64,000 nucleotides of DNA, from contig CANPZW010000002.1 in the NCBI GenBank assembly GCA_947589385.1, positions 62,001-126,000 of the forward strand, given 5' to 3'. Under the pieces are notes generated by a model. It was not told the origin of the DNA. It made no database searches and saw nothing but the letters and a program-made list of their open reading frames with translations. The DNA comes from an uncultured Clostridia bacterium (GTDB lineage Bacteria > Bacillota > Clostridia > Christensenellales > Borkfalkiaceae). The translations under genes and the position numbers were made by a program. Below, in pieces: positions 53,649 to 62,309 of this stretch (within the stretch, counting starts at the first letter, position 1; each line of letters starts with the position of its first letter).

Positions 53649-54942
53649 TTTTATCACCTATACCGATAATATAGCATAAATTCAGCATGGTTGCAACAAA
53701 AAACGCGCCGTTAGCCGCCCAACCCGCGCCGATAATTCCCAGCGAGGTAAACCTTATTAAAACGGCGGCAAGCCCTACGCGGAGCGCAGACGTTACCCAT
53801 TGCGTAACAGTGCTAAGAACGGGCTTGCCGAGGGATGTTAGGCAGGCGGACGACGTCTGCACAAGCGATTGCGTTACCGAGCTTACCGCCATTGTTCTTA
53901 CAAGATTTACGAGAAGCGAGCGTTCCACCTCCGAAAGCGAACCGAAAATCAGCCTTGCCGCAAGGGGGGCGAAAATATAAAGCGCCGCGGCGGCGGGAAC
54001 CGAAACAGCCAAAGTTATCCAAAGCGCCTTGTACGTCTTTCTTTTTGCCGCGGCGAGGTCGCCCTTTTCGGCAAGGGGCGAAATCTGCGGGACGCTCGAA
54101 GCCGCAAGTCCGTACGTCACAGATACGGGAAGATTTATTATAGTCATCGCACACCCAGAATAAATACCGTACAGCGCGGTGGCGTCCGACGTTATGTTCC
54201 TTAATAGCCGCACGACGACTACACTTTCCGCAAGCTGGGAAAGCGGCAGCGCAATAGCCGTAAGCGTCAGCGGAATCGTATATTTAAGAATCGAGGACGC
54301 GGGCGGTTCTTCCGCCTTGAAAAGAGGGCGGCGGGGACGGCGTTTCAGATAATACCAAATCGCGCCCAAAGCCGCTACCGCTTCGCTTACCGTTACGGCG
54401 AAAAGGGTCGAAGCCACCGCGTAGGCGGGATTTCCTTTGAAAACGTAGGCAAGCGCAACGCCGACGCAAACCTTTACGACTTGCTCAGCAACTTCCGTCA
54501 CGGCGGTCGGATACATATTGCCGCGCCCTTGGAAATATCCGCGCACAACGGAAAGCGCCGACACAAAAAAAACGGACGGGCACAGCATTTTACAGCAAAG
54601 CGCAACGGCGGGCTCTCCCTGCAAGACGGCGAGCGGGGTTGAAAGAGCGAACATCAGAACCGTTCCGAAAATTCCAACAGCTCCGTAAAGCCTGAAAGCC
54701 CGACTCTCCGCGCCCGTTTTCCCGGAAGATATAAGGCGGGCAATCCCCGTGGGTATTCCCGAGGCGGAAACCGTCAGAAGTATGCAGTAAAGCGGATATA
54801 CCATCTGATAAATTCCCATTCCCCCGCCCCCAAGAAGGTTGGTCAGGGGTATGCGGTATATCGCCCCCAAAATTTTTGAAATAAAGCCGCCGAGAGAGAT
54901 TATCACGGCGCCCTTTAAATAGGACTGTCTTTGATTTTGCAT
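53578..54942 (-). CDS. yabM: Polysaccharide flippase, SpoVB/YabM type
   Basis: A 454-residue MATE/MVF-superfamily membrane protein with about twelve hydrophobic segments. GGFISKILGAIYRIPLTNLLGGGGMGIYQMVYPLY at the start is typical of SpoVB and YabM. It may flip lipid-linked oligosaccharides or peptidoglycan precursors. The start codon is directly behind the T run of a strong hairpin, with no ribosome site. The last part continues for about 24 residues past a good end and overlaps yabN. Confidence 0.9.
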   Translation of the reverse strand: MQNQRQSYLKGAVIISLGGFISKILGAIYRIPLTNLLGGGGMGIYQMVYPLYCILLTVSASGIPTGIARLISSGKTGAESRAFRLYGAVGIFGTVLMFALSTPLAVLQGEPAVALCCKMLCPSVFFVSALSVVRGYFQGRGNMYPTAVTEVAEQVVKVCVGVALAYVFKGNPAYAVASTLFAVTVSEAVAALGAIWYYLKRRPRRPLFKAEEPPASSILKYTIPLTLTAIALPLSQLAESVVVVRLLRNITSDATALYGIYSGCAMTIINLPVSVTYGLAASSVPQISPLAEKGDLAAAKRKTYKALWITLAVSVPAAAALYIFAPLAARLIFGSLSEVERSLLVNLVRTMAVSSVTQSLVQTSSACLTSLGKPVLSTVTQWVTSALRVGLAAVLIRFTSLGIIGAGWAANGAFFVATMLNLCYIIGIGDKNENNADRIGNIRGRLNPSGEGGA

Positions 54943-54969
54943 AAAAAGAAAGCCCCGCCGCGGCGGGGC
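54943..54969 (-). terminator. Terminator between spoVT and the flippase gene
   Basis: Minus strand stem GCCCCGCCG / CGGCGGGGC, then TTTCTTTTT ending exactly at the flippase start codon. It would uncouple the flippase from spoVT unless read through. Confidence 0.8.
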
Positions 54970-54980
54970 AAAAATACGGA

Positions 54981-55523
54981 TTATTCGAATTGCCCCGCAA
55001 GAATATTGGCGGAAAGCTGTGCGAGCTTGCAGCTTGAAGGCTCTATGCGCGCGCCCTGCTCGTTTGAAACAAGCGCCACCGCGCCGAGGCAGTCGCCGTT
55101 GCAGACAATGGGAACGATTACCTGCGCGGTAAGTCCTTCCTGACCTTCGCAGATTGGAACTATGTCGCCGCCCTCCGAAAGGTTGGCTACGTAGCTTTTC
55201 CTGTCCTTTAAAATTTTGTCCATATCCTGCGAAATGCTTCTGCCGTCGTATTCACGCTTGTTCTTTCCCGAAGCGTGCAAAACTTCGTCCGTGTCGCAAA
55301 TAACTGCTACAAGCCCCGACAAATCGGACAGCGATTTCGCCGTGCCCTCGGTAAATTTTTCCAAAGAGGCTATCGGCGAGTACTTTTTAAGCATAAGCTC
55401 GTCGCGGTCGGTAAATATTTCCAACGGGTCGCCAGATTTAAGTCTCAAAGTCGATCTTATCTCCTTCGGAATTACCACCCTGCCTAACTCGTCTATTCTT
55501 CTTACAATACCGGTTGCTTTCAT
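54981..55523 (-). CDS. spoVT: Stage V sporulation protein T
   Basis: A 180-residue regulator. The N-terminal AbrB-type domain KATGIVRRIDELGRVVIPKEIR and a GAF-like C-terminal domain with IVPIVCNGDCLGAVALVS match SpoVT, a forespore DNA-binding protein that adjusts sigma-G genes and spore germination. The start is ATG 55523, five bases after AGGAG, giving the normal N-terminus; a GTG two codons earlier overlaps that site. Confidence 0.96.
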   Translation of the reverse strand: MKATGIVRRIDELGRVVIPKEIRSTLRLKSGDPLEIFTDRDELMLKKYSPIASLEKFTEGTAKSLSDLSGLVAVICDTDEVLHASGKNKREYDGRSISQDMDKILKDRKSYVANLSEGGDIVPICEGQEGLTAQVIVPIVCNGDCLGAVALVSNEQGARIEPSSCKLAQLSANILAGQFE

Positions 55524-55553
55524 ATCCACTCCTATAAATCGAATTTACAACAG

Positions 55554-55582
55554 CAGTATGTGGAAGCCCCCGAAAGTTATAC
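55554..55582 (-). promoter_or_regulatory. Sigma-G (forespore) promoter of spoVT
   Basis: Minus strand GTATA (55582-55578), 17-bp spacer, CATACTG (55560-55554), matching GnATA-N17/18-CATnnTA of sigma-F/G promoters. In Bacillus spoVT is transcribed by sigma-G. About 30 bases to the ATG. Confidence 0.6.
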
Positions 55583-55603
55583 TTTAATTTTTAAAATAGC
55601 GGA

Positions 55604-56146
55604 TTATTTTTCATATACCGAACGCTTTAACACGCCTATGTACGGAAGGGAACGGTAGCGTTCGTTGTAATCCAAACCGTATCCTATAACGAATTCGTTC
55701 TCTATATCGAAACAGTTGAAGTCGGGGGAAATATCGTAACTTCTTCTCCCCTTTTTATTTAAAAGCGTAACTATAAGCACAGAATTTGCGCCGCGCTCCA
55801 AAAGCAGCCGTTTTAGGTTTGCAAGGGTGAATCCGCTGTCTATTATATCCTCTATGATTATTACATCCCTGCCCTTAACGTCTTTGTCCAAATCCTTTCG
55901 GATTTTCAGCTTGCCCGAGGAAACCGCGCCCCCGCCGTAAGAAGACACAGCCATGAAATCCAGCTCCACGGGCGAAGTTAAATGCCTTATAAAGTCGGAA
56001 TAGAAAATTATCCCGCCTTTCAAAATCCCCACGCAAAGCGGAGTTTTGCCGACGTAACGTTTATCCACCTCGCTCGCAACTTCCGCGACCCGCGCGCGGA
56101 TTTGTTCTTCCGAAAAAAGTATTCTTTCGCAGTCGCTGTGCATCAT
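55604..56146 (-). CDS. hpt: Hypoxanthine phosphoribosyltransferase
   Basis: A 180-residue type I phosphoribosyltransferase. VIIIEDIIDSGFTL is the PRPP-binding loop and GILKGG the nearby diphosphate loop; DFMAVSSYGGGA and SYDISPDFNCFDIENEFVIGYGLDYNERYRSLPYIG match HPRT. It salvages hypoxanthine and guanine. Start ATG with AAGGGGG six bases ahead. In Bacillus hpt follows tilS; here one gene lies between. Confidence 0.96.
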   Translation of the reverse strand: MMHSDCERILFSEEQIRARVAEVASEVDKRYVGKTPLCVGILKGGIIFYSDFIRHLTSPVELDFMAVSSYGGGAVSSGKLKIRKDLDKDVKGRDVIIIEDIIDSGFTLANLKRLLLERGANSVLIVTLLNKKGRRSYDISPDFNCFDIENEFVIGYGLDYNERYRSLPYIGVLKRSVYEK

Positions 56147-56210
56147 CCGTATCCCCCTTAAATCATATATGTATTAAATTAAACAGAAAATATCGTTCTT
56201 AAAAACTTAT

Positions 56211-57380
56211 TCAAAAAGAAAAAAGTTCGTCAGATTTTTGCGCGGAATGTCTGAATGCGAGATTAAGGCACATTTCCGCGTCGCACAGCTTCGATTTTTT
56301 ACCGTCCTTTAAGCTGTAAATGCGCCTGCCGTCGGTATATATTATCATGCCGTCCTCGGCTATATCGAAATCCGCCGCTCCGTTTGCGAGAACTTTGCCG
56401 CTTTCAACCTCCACAAGCTGCCAGCTTGAAGGCACCCAGCCGTAGTCTTTGCCGCGCTTGCCTTTGTTCTTCTTCACTTCGCGCTCCACGTCGATAAGGT
56501 TTCCGCGCACATAAAGTTTGCGGCTGTCGTACTCCCTGCCCTTTGCAGGATTACTGCCGCCCGACGTCACGCTTTTGCCCGTAAACGCGTGAATAAACAC
56601 CGCAAGAAGATTTGCAATAGCCTGTAAAATGCGGTACGGTATCAAAATAAAAGATATTAAGGGGTTCGTCCGTTTCTCGCGCGCGGGCGCTTTTATCGCG
56701 TAAAGCTTGCCGCCGTAGGGCACGGGCTTAAAGTAAGAAAACTTTTCGTCGGATTTAACCTCGCGCACCTCCATAACCGAAAGGTCTATTGTGCATATCG
56801 CCGCGGGAGAAAAAGCCACGAAATCTCCGTTCATATCCCTGCCTGCCCCGCGCGAGGAAAAATATATCAAATTCGCGTTTTCGGGAGAATAAAAGGGGTC
56901 GATATCCTGCGTGTCTCCGCCCGTAACGGTGACATAGCTGCCGTTTTTCAAGTCAAAAACGGCAATATCGGAATTTACCGCATTTCTTTTCATCGAAGTG
57001 GCAAGCCGCCAGTTAGCCGAATCAAGGCATCCGCCCGAAAAAGAATACTCTACCGAGTTTATTACGTGAGTTTCGGGCGTTTTTTCATCCGAAAAACTGC
57101 GTTTGTAAATGCCCGAGGTGGAATTTACGGAAAACGCATATACAGCCGCGTCGTCGTCCGATGTAAGATATACCCCTTCTATGCAGCTTTCAACGGTCTG
57201 CGCCTCGGCAATATCGCCGCGGAAACGCGCACCCTCGCCGCCGTACTTCCATTCTTTGGAGCGTTCGGAATCCTGAATACCGTTCTTGTATTTTTCTATG
57301 AATTTGCTGGGATACCTTTTTACCGCGCCGTCGGAAAAAAGACAGAGGTCCTGCCCGTCGGCAAAAATAAATTTTTCCAT
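56211..57380 (-). CDS. Protein of unknown function between tilS and hpt
   Basis: A 389-residue protein with beta-rich pattern and repeats of the type S-x-x-x-A-V-(Y/F)-x-(F/L), suggestive of a beta-propeller or sheet. One hydrophobic stretch (NPLISFILIPYRILQAIANLLAVFIHA) about residues 229-255 could be a membrane insertion. No signal peptide and no enzyme motif. Not recognised. The start chosen is ATG 57380; GTG five codons upstream is an alternative, and no ribosome site fits either well. Confidence 0.6.
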   Translation of the reverse strand: MEKFIFADGQDLCLFSDGAVKRYPSKFIEKYKNGIQDSERSKEWKYGGEGARFRGDIAEAQTVESCIEGVYLTSDDDAAVYAFSVNSTSGIYKRSFSDEKTPETHVINSVEYSFSGGCLDSANWRLATSMKRNAVNSDIAVFDLKNGSYVTVTGGDTQDIDPFYSPENANLIYFSSRGAGRDMNGDFVAFSPAAICTIDLSVMEVREVKSDEKFSYFKPVPYGGKLYAIKAPAREKRTNPLISFILIPYRILQAIANLLAVFIHAFTGKSVTSGGSNPAKGREYDSRKLYVRGNLIDVEREVKKNKGKRGKDYGWVPSSWQLVEVESGKVLANGAADFDIAEDGMIIYTDGRRIYSLKDGKKSKLCDAEMCLNLAFRHSAQKSDELFSF

Positions 57381-57398
57381 AATCTTAAAAACCACTCC

Positions 57399-57425
57399 AA
57401 AAAACGCGATACGTATTGCGTTTTT
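57399..57425. repeat. Palindromic repeat, copy C, overlapping the tilS stop
   Basis: A6-CGC, GATACGTATT, GCG-T5, matching copy B at 47218 over 26 bases; the tilS stop codon overlaps the T run (TTTTTAA on the plus strand). Likely terminator for tilS. Confidence 0.75.
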
Positions 57426-58818
57426 AACTTTTTGAAAGCTTTAAATAATCCTCTGCCGCGCAAATCGCGACGTTTTCGGTCCCGCTGTCTATCTTCACTT
57501 TATCTGAAATTTCAACGCCGCAAACAATGAGAATTTCGTTGCCCGAAGCTACTACGGGCACATTTTTTCTTATACGTACGGGAATTTTGATGTCGGTAAA
57601 ATAACTGCCCAAATTCTTCCTGCCGCCGCCGAATTTTTCAAAAACGTCGCCCGTACGCATAAAGCGTATATCGGCGTTTTCGGGTATCTTACCGAAATCG
57701 AAGCGAAGGGTTTTTACTAAGGAAGTACCTGCGTTTCCGCCGTCGAAATCCTTTTCCTTTCCTATATATTCTTCCTTTCCTATATATAATTGCCGACCCG
57801 AAAAACTTGTCCGTTTCTCTTTCAAATATTCGGAAAACGGAATACATTCCCCGGGATTTTCCCGCGAGTTCGTAATACATATCGCTATTTTGCCATCTTC
57901 GCAATAGGCGGTATATTCGGAAAATTCAAACTTTTTGCCCTTTTGCGCGAATTGCAGAGAATACAGCTTATCAAGCCATTCGCAGGTATAATCACGCACT
58001 CCCTCGCCGCGCAAAACTTTCAGCGCGGCGCGTTTAAAAACGGGTTTTTCGGGGCAATGCAAAATTTCGTATCCGTATGGCGTTTTAACCGTCAGCCCGC
58101 GCTCGTTTATAAGATTTTCAAAGTACTCCTCGTCCTCGGCGGCAATACGCGAAAATCGGTATATCGCCTTAGGCGCATCCGGAACGGCTTTTTCAAGTTC
58201 GGGTAAAACGCGGCGGCGGATTTTGTTGCGGGTGTAATCCTCGGTGAAATTAGTTTCGTCATCTACAAATGGAATTGAATTTTGCAATACGTACCCGTCT
58301 ATTTCCTTGCGGGAAACCTCCGCAAGCGGACGGATAAGCTTCCACGGCTTATTCCCCGAAGTAATATTTAAATCGCCTATGCCCGTAAGCCCTGCAAGCC
58401 CGCTTCCGCGCGCAAGATTGAATAAAACCGTTTCCGCATTATCGTTCAAATGGTGCGCCGTAGCGACCGCATCCGCGCCTTTCCACAGCGTGCCGTCGGG
58501 CAAAATTTCGGGCAAAACCGCCTGGCAATATTTTGAAAACCGCCAATTATGCGCAGACGTTTCGGTTTTGGCTATGTCCTCGTCCCATTCAAAAAACAAA
58601 AGAGGCACGCCCTTTTCGTGGCAATACGCCGAAACGAACGCGCTGTCGCGCGCGGAACTTTCACCCCTCATCTTATGGTCGAAATTTACCGCGCACACGG
58701 ATATATTAAATTCTGCACCGTGTTCAAGCAAATAAGAAAGAAGCGCCATGCTGTCCCGCCCGCCGGAAACGGCTACACAGATATTAAGATTTGCGTATTT
58801 TGAAAGGTCAATCTTCAC
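57424..58818 (-). CDS. tilS: tRNA(Ile)-lysidine synthase
   Basis: A 464-residue PP-loop ATPase. NICVAVSGGRDSMALLSYL holds the SGGxDS motif, ATAHHLNDNAETVLFNL and RGSGLAGLTGI follow, and the C-terminal TilS domain is present. It puts lysidine on C34 of tRNA-Ile(CAU). The start proposed is GTG 58818 (residues MKIDLSKYANL), because a full promoter ends seven bases ahead of it; ATG 58827 would lie within the promoter -10 box. Confidence 0.9.
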   Translation of the reverse strand: MKIDLSKYANLNICVAVSGGRDSMALLSYLLEHGAEFNISVCAVNFDHKMRGESSARDSAFVSAYCHEKGVPLLFFEWDEDIAKTETSAHNWRFSKYCQAVLPEILPDGTLWKGADAVATAHHLNDNAETVLFNLARGSGLAGLTGIGDLNITSGNKPWKLIRPLAEVSRKEIDGYVLQNSIPFVDDETNFTEDYTRNKIRRRVLPELEKAVPDAPKAIYRFSRIAAEDEEYFENLINERGLTVKTPYGYEILHCPEKPVFKRAALKVLRGEGVRDYTCEWLDKLYSLQFAQKGKKFEFSEYTAYCEDGKIAICITNSRENPGECIPFSEYLKEKRTSFSGRQLYIGKEEYIGKEKDFDGGNAGTSLVKTLRFDFGKIPENADIRFMRTGDVFEKFGGGRKNLGSYFTDIKIPVRIRKNVPVVASGNEILIVCGVEISDKVKIDSGTENVAICAAEDYLKLSKS

Positions 58819-58825
58819 AAGCCGC

Positions 58826-58854
58826 ATTATACCACAGAAAACAGAATGTTGCAA
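58826..58854 (-). promoter_or_regulatory. Sigma-A promoter of tilS, leaderless GTG start
   Basis: Minus strand TTGCAA (58854-58849), 17-bp spacer, TATAAT (58831-58826), then GCGGCTT and GTG 58818. The upstream ATG in the same frame overlaps the -10 box and could not be in the message. Confidence 0.75.
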
Positions 58855-58926
58855 TCGGATTGCGGAAAGAATAAACTTTGCATAAATTAAAATTTCAAAA
58901 CGCATACTTAGCGCGCCGTAAATAAA

Positions 58927-58955
58927 TTGACATAAAAAACCAGGGTATATATAAT
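58927..58955 (+). promoter_or_regulatory. Sigma-A promoter of the FtsX-type ABC operon, full consensus
   Basis: TTGACA (58927-58932), 17-bp spacer, TATAAT (58950-58955); ATG 58993 follows GGGAG. Confidence 0.85.
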
Positions 58956-58992
58956 GTAATAAATGTATTTGAATTTTTGACGGGAGCGGTCG

Positions 58993-60150
58993 ATGATGCG
59001 GATTTTTATGCTTATAAAGCGCGAAGCGGCGTTTTTGCGCGGCACGATAATACTTATCGGGCTGATTTTGGCGATTTTCTGCGCCGCCTTTCTCTCCGTG
59101 GTTTCCGTATATTTCGACGTTCCCGAAGGTCTTTACAACTATTTCACCATAAAAAGCAAGCGCATACCTATAAGCATTACCGACGTTTCCTTAGGCGAAG
59201 CCGAAGCTTTTGGCGAAAACTTTGTTTACGGCACAAAGGCGGGGCTTACTACCGATATGGAGATTAAAGCTAAACGCAACTTAATTATAGAGCCGTTCGA
59301 AACAGCCGAATCTCCGTTTACGGTAAACAATTCCACCTATCGCGCTTACGCCGTAACGAGCGACGGCGCAAAGAAATTCGAAGACGATTTGGGAAATATC
59401 ATTTCAGAAGGGCGATGGTTTAAAAATCCGGGCGAAATAATGGTTACAAAATCTTTTTCCACTATGCTCGGCGGAGTGAAATCAGGCGATAAGGTACAAC
59501 TCGGAGATATGCCATTTACGGTGGTCGGAATATATTCAGGCGAAGACATACGCGAAAATCTCAGCAACAGACTGCCGCCCTTATGTTCTTTTTACATATG
59601 CGTGGATAAAAGCGAAAATATGGACTTTTGCTATATAAACCACCCCACGTTGAAGTCCATGCGCGCCGATTATACGCGATTACTGCGGCAAGGCTTTGAC
59701 GCAGTAATACCCGATAATTTATATGGCGTATTCGAAAACATCGATTTGTGTGAATCGCTTTTCGGCGCAATAGGAATTGTGCTCGGCATAATGGTGCTGT
59801 TTATACTCTATTCCTTGATTGCGATATTCTACCGTCATCGGAAAGCGCAGATATGTCGCTTAAAATTACTCGGCGCAAGAAACGGCACTATTGCCGCCGT
59901 CTATTGCTTTATCGCCGTAGCCATCGGCTTATTTGCCGTAACCGCGGGAACGGGGTTGTCCTTTGTTTTTAACATATTCTTTATGAAACTATGTACGATT
60001 CTATTCGAGCAACCTTTTACACCGCACTTCCATTTTACTATTCCGCTATCTCTTTTTATAATTATTTCGCTGTTTATTTTAATTTTGTACTTTGCGTTTG
60101 GTCTAAAAATAAAAAATGCGCAAATCGCGCGGGAGATAAAGCATGAATAA
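58993..60150 (+). CDS. FtsX-type ABC permease, first subunit
   Basis: A 385-residue permease of the MacB/FtsX family. One N-terminal transmembrane segment (about 14-38), an outside domain of about 210 residues (MacB-like), and three C-terminal segments. Pattern as in exporters that act on lipids or peptides at the cell surface. Start ATG 58993 or 58996; GGGAG fits the first. Overlaps the next gene by eight bases. Substrate unknown. Confidence 0.85.
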   Translation: MMRIFMLIKREAAFLRGTIILIGLILAIFCAAFLSVVSVYFDVPEGLYNYFTIKSKRIPISITDVSLGEAEAFGENFVYGTKAGLTTDMEIKAKRNLIIEPFETAESPFTVNNSTYRAYAVTSDGAKKFEDDLGNIISEGRWFKNPGEIMVTKSFSTMLGGVKSGDKVQLGDMPFTVVGIYSGEDIRENLSNRLPPLCSFYICVDKSENMDFCYINHPTLKSMRADYTRLLRQGFDAVIPDNLYGVFENIDLCESLFGAIGIVLGIMVLFILYSLIAIFYRHRKAQICRLKLLGARNGTIAAVYCFIAVAIGLFAVTAGTGLSFVFNIFFMKLCTILFEQPFTPHFHFTIPLSLFIIISLFILILYFAFGLKIKNAQIAREIKHE

Positions 60151-61441
60151 GCGTTCCGCCGCACGATACCCGCTTTTCAGACTTGCGGCTAAAAACATTA
60201 AGACATATGCATGGATAAATGCCAAACTGTGCTTTGTTTTTGCCTGTCTTACTTTTTTAATCTGCTTGTTTACGGGCTACAATTCGTCGCTCGACAATAA
60301 AAAGGAAGAAATGCTTGAAAATATTTCTTCGTCAAATTATGTTATATATTTTTCTTCGGCAAACAAACCTTTGGCGCAAGAATATTACGACAAGAAAGAC
60401 GCATACTTCCCCGAATGTAAAAGCTCTACGTTCAAAAGCTTTCAACTGGCAAATGTAATATTCAACGTAACAAAGAACAAAATTCAAACCCCCATAGCGC
60501 GCTATTTTGATTTTATTTACGAAAACGAGAAACTTACTCCTTCCGACAGTGCTTTCAGAATAAACGCATACAGCGCGGATTTCCCTTTTACGGAAAACGA
60601 TTGCGCCGAAATGGATAAACGATTCCAGACTCCGATTTTAACAGGTAAATTGCCTGAAAACGAAAAAGAAATAGCCCTTTCGGAAGATTTTCTGAAAAAT
60701 TACGGGCTTAACGCGGAAGCGATTGGCTCGGAGATAAAAATCGGCGTCATAAACGATAAAGCTCCGTTATTTGAAGGCAAAATAGTCGGCGTGATAAACA
60801 GCGGATATTACTCTCTTGCAGGTCATAAACGTACGGGGCAGCTTCGCCCCATGCTACTGATATGGGAAGGCAGCGAAATTTTTAAGAAAAATACCACTAC
60901 GGTTGCCTTTATAGAAGTTAACGAAATCCTGACGGAAAATTTTTCAACGGAAATAACCTCGGAAGGTTTTATATATGCCGGAAAAGCCATTATAAGCGCC
61001 GCAACTACTCTTGACAACGTACTGATTCTTGCCAACACGCTGTATATTATAATCGGTTCTGCGCTCGTCGTAGGATTGATTCTTACGGTTTTGTTGATGA
61101 TAGGCAAATATATAAAAATCTTTTCGCGTGCATGCGGGATTTTTATGACGTTCGGAATGCCGCGCAACAAAATAAACGGTTTACTTATCCGCCAACTTAC
61201 CATTCTTGCGTTATTTTCCGTGCCCGTCGCCTTTGTTTTGACGGCTTTGGGCTACTTTATTATAAGCAAAATTATGCTTACCGTAACGGGAGTGGTCATG
61301 GAAATATCCATTTTTAAACTTCTTGCAATGCTTGCGGCAGGCATTGCCGTAATCGCGGTTATTTCGTTTATAATGTTTTTAATACTTTCGCTGCACGTGC
61401 GCAAAAAAACAGTCAAGGAACTGCTTGTTATCAATATATAG
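60143..61441 (+). CDS. FtsX-type ABC permease, second subunit
   Basis: A 432-residue permease of the same plan but little sequence similarity to its neighbour: an N-terminal segment (about 27-45), a large outside domain and three C-terminal segments. The start overlaps the upstream stop (CATGAATAA). The two probably form a heterodimer. Confidence 0.85.
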   Translation: MNKRSAARYPLFRLAAKNIKTYAWINAKLCFVFACLTFLICLFTGYNSSLDNKKEEMLENISSSNYVIYFSSANKPLAQEYYDKKDAYFPECKSSTFKSFQLANVIFNVTKNKIQTPIARYFDFIYENEKLTPSDSAFRINAYSADFPFTENDCAEMDKRFQTPILTGKLPENEKEIALSEDFLKNYGLNAEAIGSEIKIGVINDKAPLFEGKIVGVINSGYYSLAGHKRTGQLRPMLLIWEGSEIFKKNTTTVAFIEVNEILTENFSTEITSEGFIYAGKAIISAATTLDNVLILANTLYIIIGSALVVGLILTVLLMIGKYIKIFSRACGIFMTFGMPRNKINGLLIRQLTILALFSVPVAFVLTALGYFIISKIMLTVTGVVMEISIFKLLAMLAAGIAVIAVISFIMFLILSLHVRKKTVKELLVINI

Positions 61442-61462
61442 CGGTTTAAAATTTAAAAATAT

Positions 61463-62128
61463 ATGATAGAAGTTGAAAACGTCATCAAAGAATTTATAAG
61501 CAAAAAAAATGTGTTCAGGGCTCTGAACGGCGCTTCTCTGACAATCGCCGACGGCGAATTTGTAGCAATAACGGGCAAGTCTGGCAGCGGAAAATCCACC
61601 CTGCTGAACATTATCGGCACTCTTGAAAGGGCGACGTCGGGCAGAGTCTGCGTTGACGGCGAAAATCTTGCCGAGCTTTCGGGCAGACAGATTTCGGAAT
61701 ACCGTAATAAAAAAGTAGGGTTTATTTTTCAAAGTTTCTACCTTGAACCCGGTTATACCGTTTTTGAAAACGTAGAACTTCCTTTGGTGCTTGCGGGAAA
61801 CAAGAAAAACAACCGCTCCTTTGTGGAAGCGGCGTTAAGTGAAGTAGGACTTCTTTCGAAAATCAAAGAAAAAGCAGTTAATCTTTCGGGTGGCGAACAA
61901 CAGCGTGTAGCCATTGCTCGGGCAATAATTAACGACCCTTCCTATATCCTTGCCGACGAGCCGTGCGGGAATCTCGATACGCACAACAGCGAAAACATTA
62001 TGCGCATACTTGAAAGTTTGCACCGCCTCGGCAAAACTGTGGTTATGGTAACCCACGACCCCGAAGACGCCCGTAAAGCCGAAAGAATTATCACCCTTTC
62101 CGACGGCAAAACTGTTTCTGCTTCTTGA
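61463..62128 (+). CDS. ABC transporter ATP-binding protein, LolD/MacB type
   Basis: A 221-residue ATPase. Walker A GKSGSGKST, Q-loop FIFQSFYLEP, signature LSGGEQQR, Walker B YILADEPCGNLD and the His switch VTHDPEDA. It drives the two FtsX-type permeases. No ribosome site is clear ahead of ATG, in an AT-rich 21-base gap. No sensor kinase or regulator, as in Bce-type systems, is seen nearby. Confidence 0.92.
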   Translation: MIEVENVIKEFISKKNVFRALNGASLTIADGEFVAITGKSGSGKSTLLNIIGTLERATSGRVCVDGENLAELSGRQISEYRNKKVGFIFQSFYLEPGYTVFENVELPLVLAGNKKNNRSFVEAALSEVGLLSKIKEKAVNLSGGEQQRVAIARAIINDPSYILADEPCGNLDTHNSENIMRILESLHRLGKTVVMVTHDPEDARKAERIITLSDGKTVSAS

Positions 62129-62261
62129 CAGGGCAAGATTCATGCAAATTATCATTCAACATTAAAATTCCTATAATTTCACTCCAAAAGCAAGAAAATT
62201 TTTTCGAATTATTTAAGAAAGTTATTTAAGTCAGAAATCTGATATTATTGACACAAAACAC

Positions 62262-62294
62262 AAACTCCCCCGCCTTTAAAAGGCGGGGGAGTTT
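62262..62294. terminator. Bidirectional terminator
   Basis: Stem AAACTCCCCCGCCTT / AAGGCGGGGGAGTTT around TAA; ends the ABC operon and the gene from the right. Confidence 0.85.
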
Positions 62295-62309
62295 AATTAA
62301 CTGTATTGT

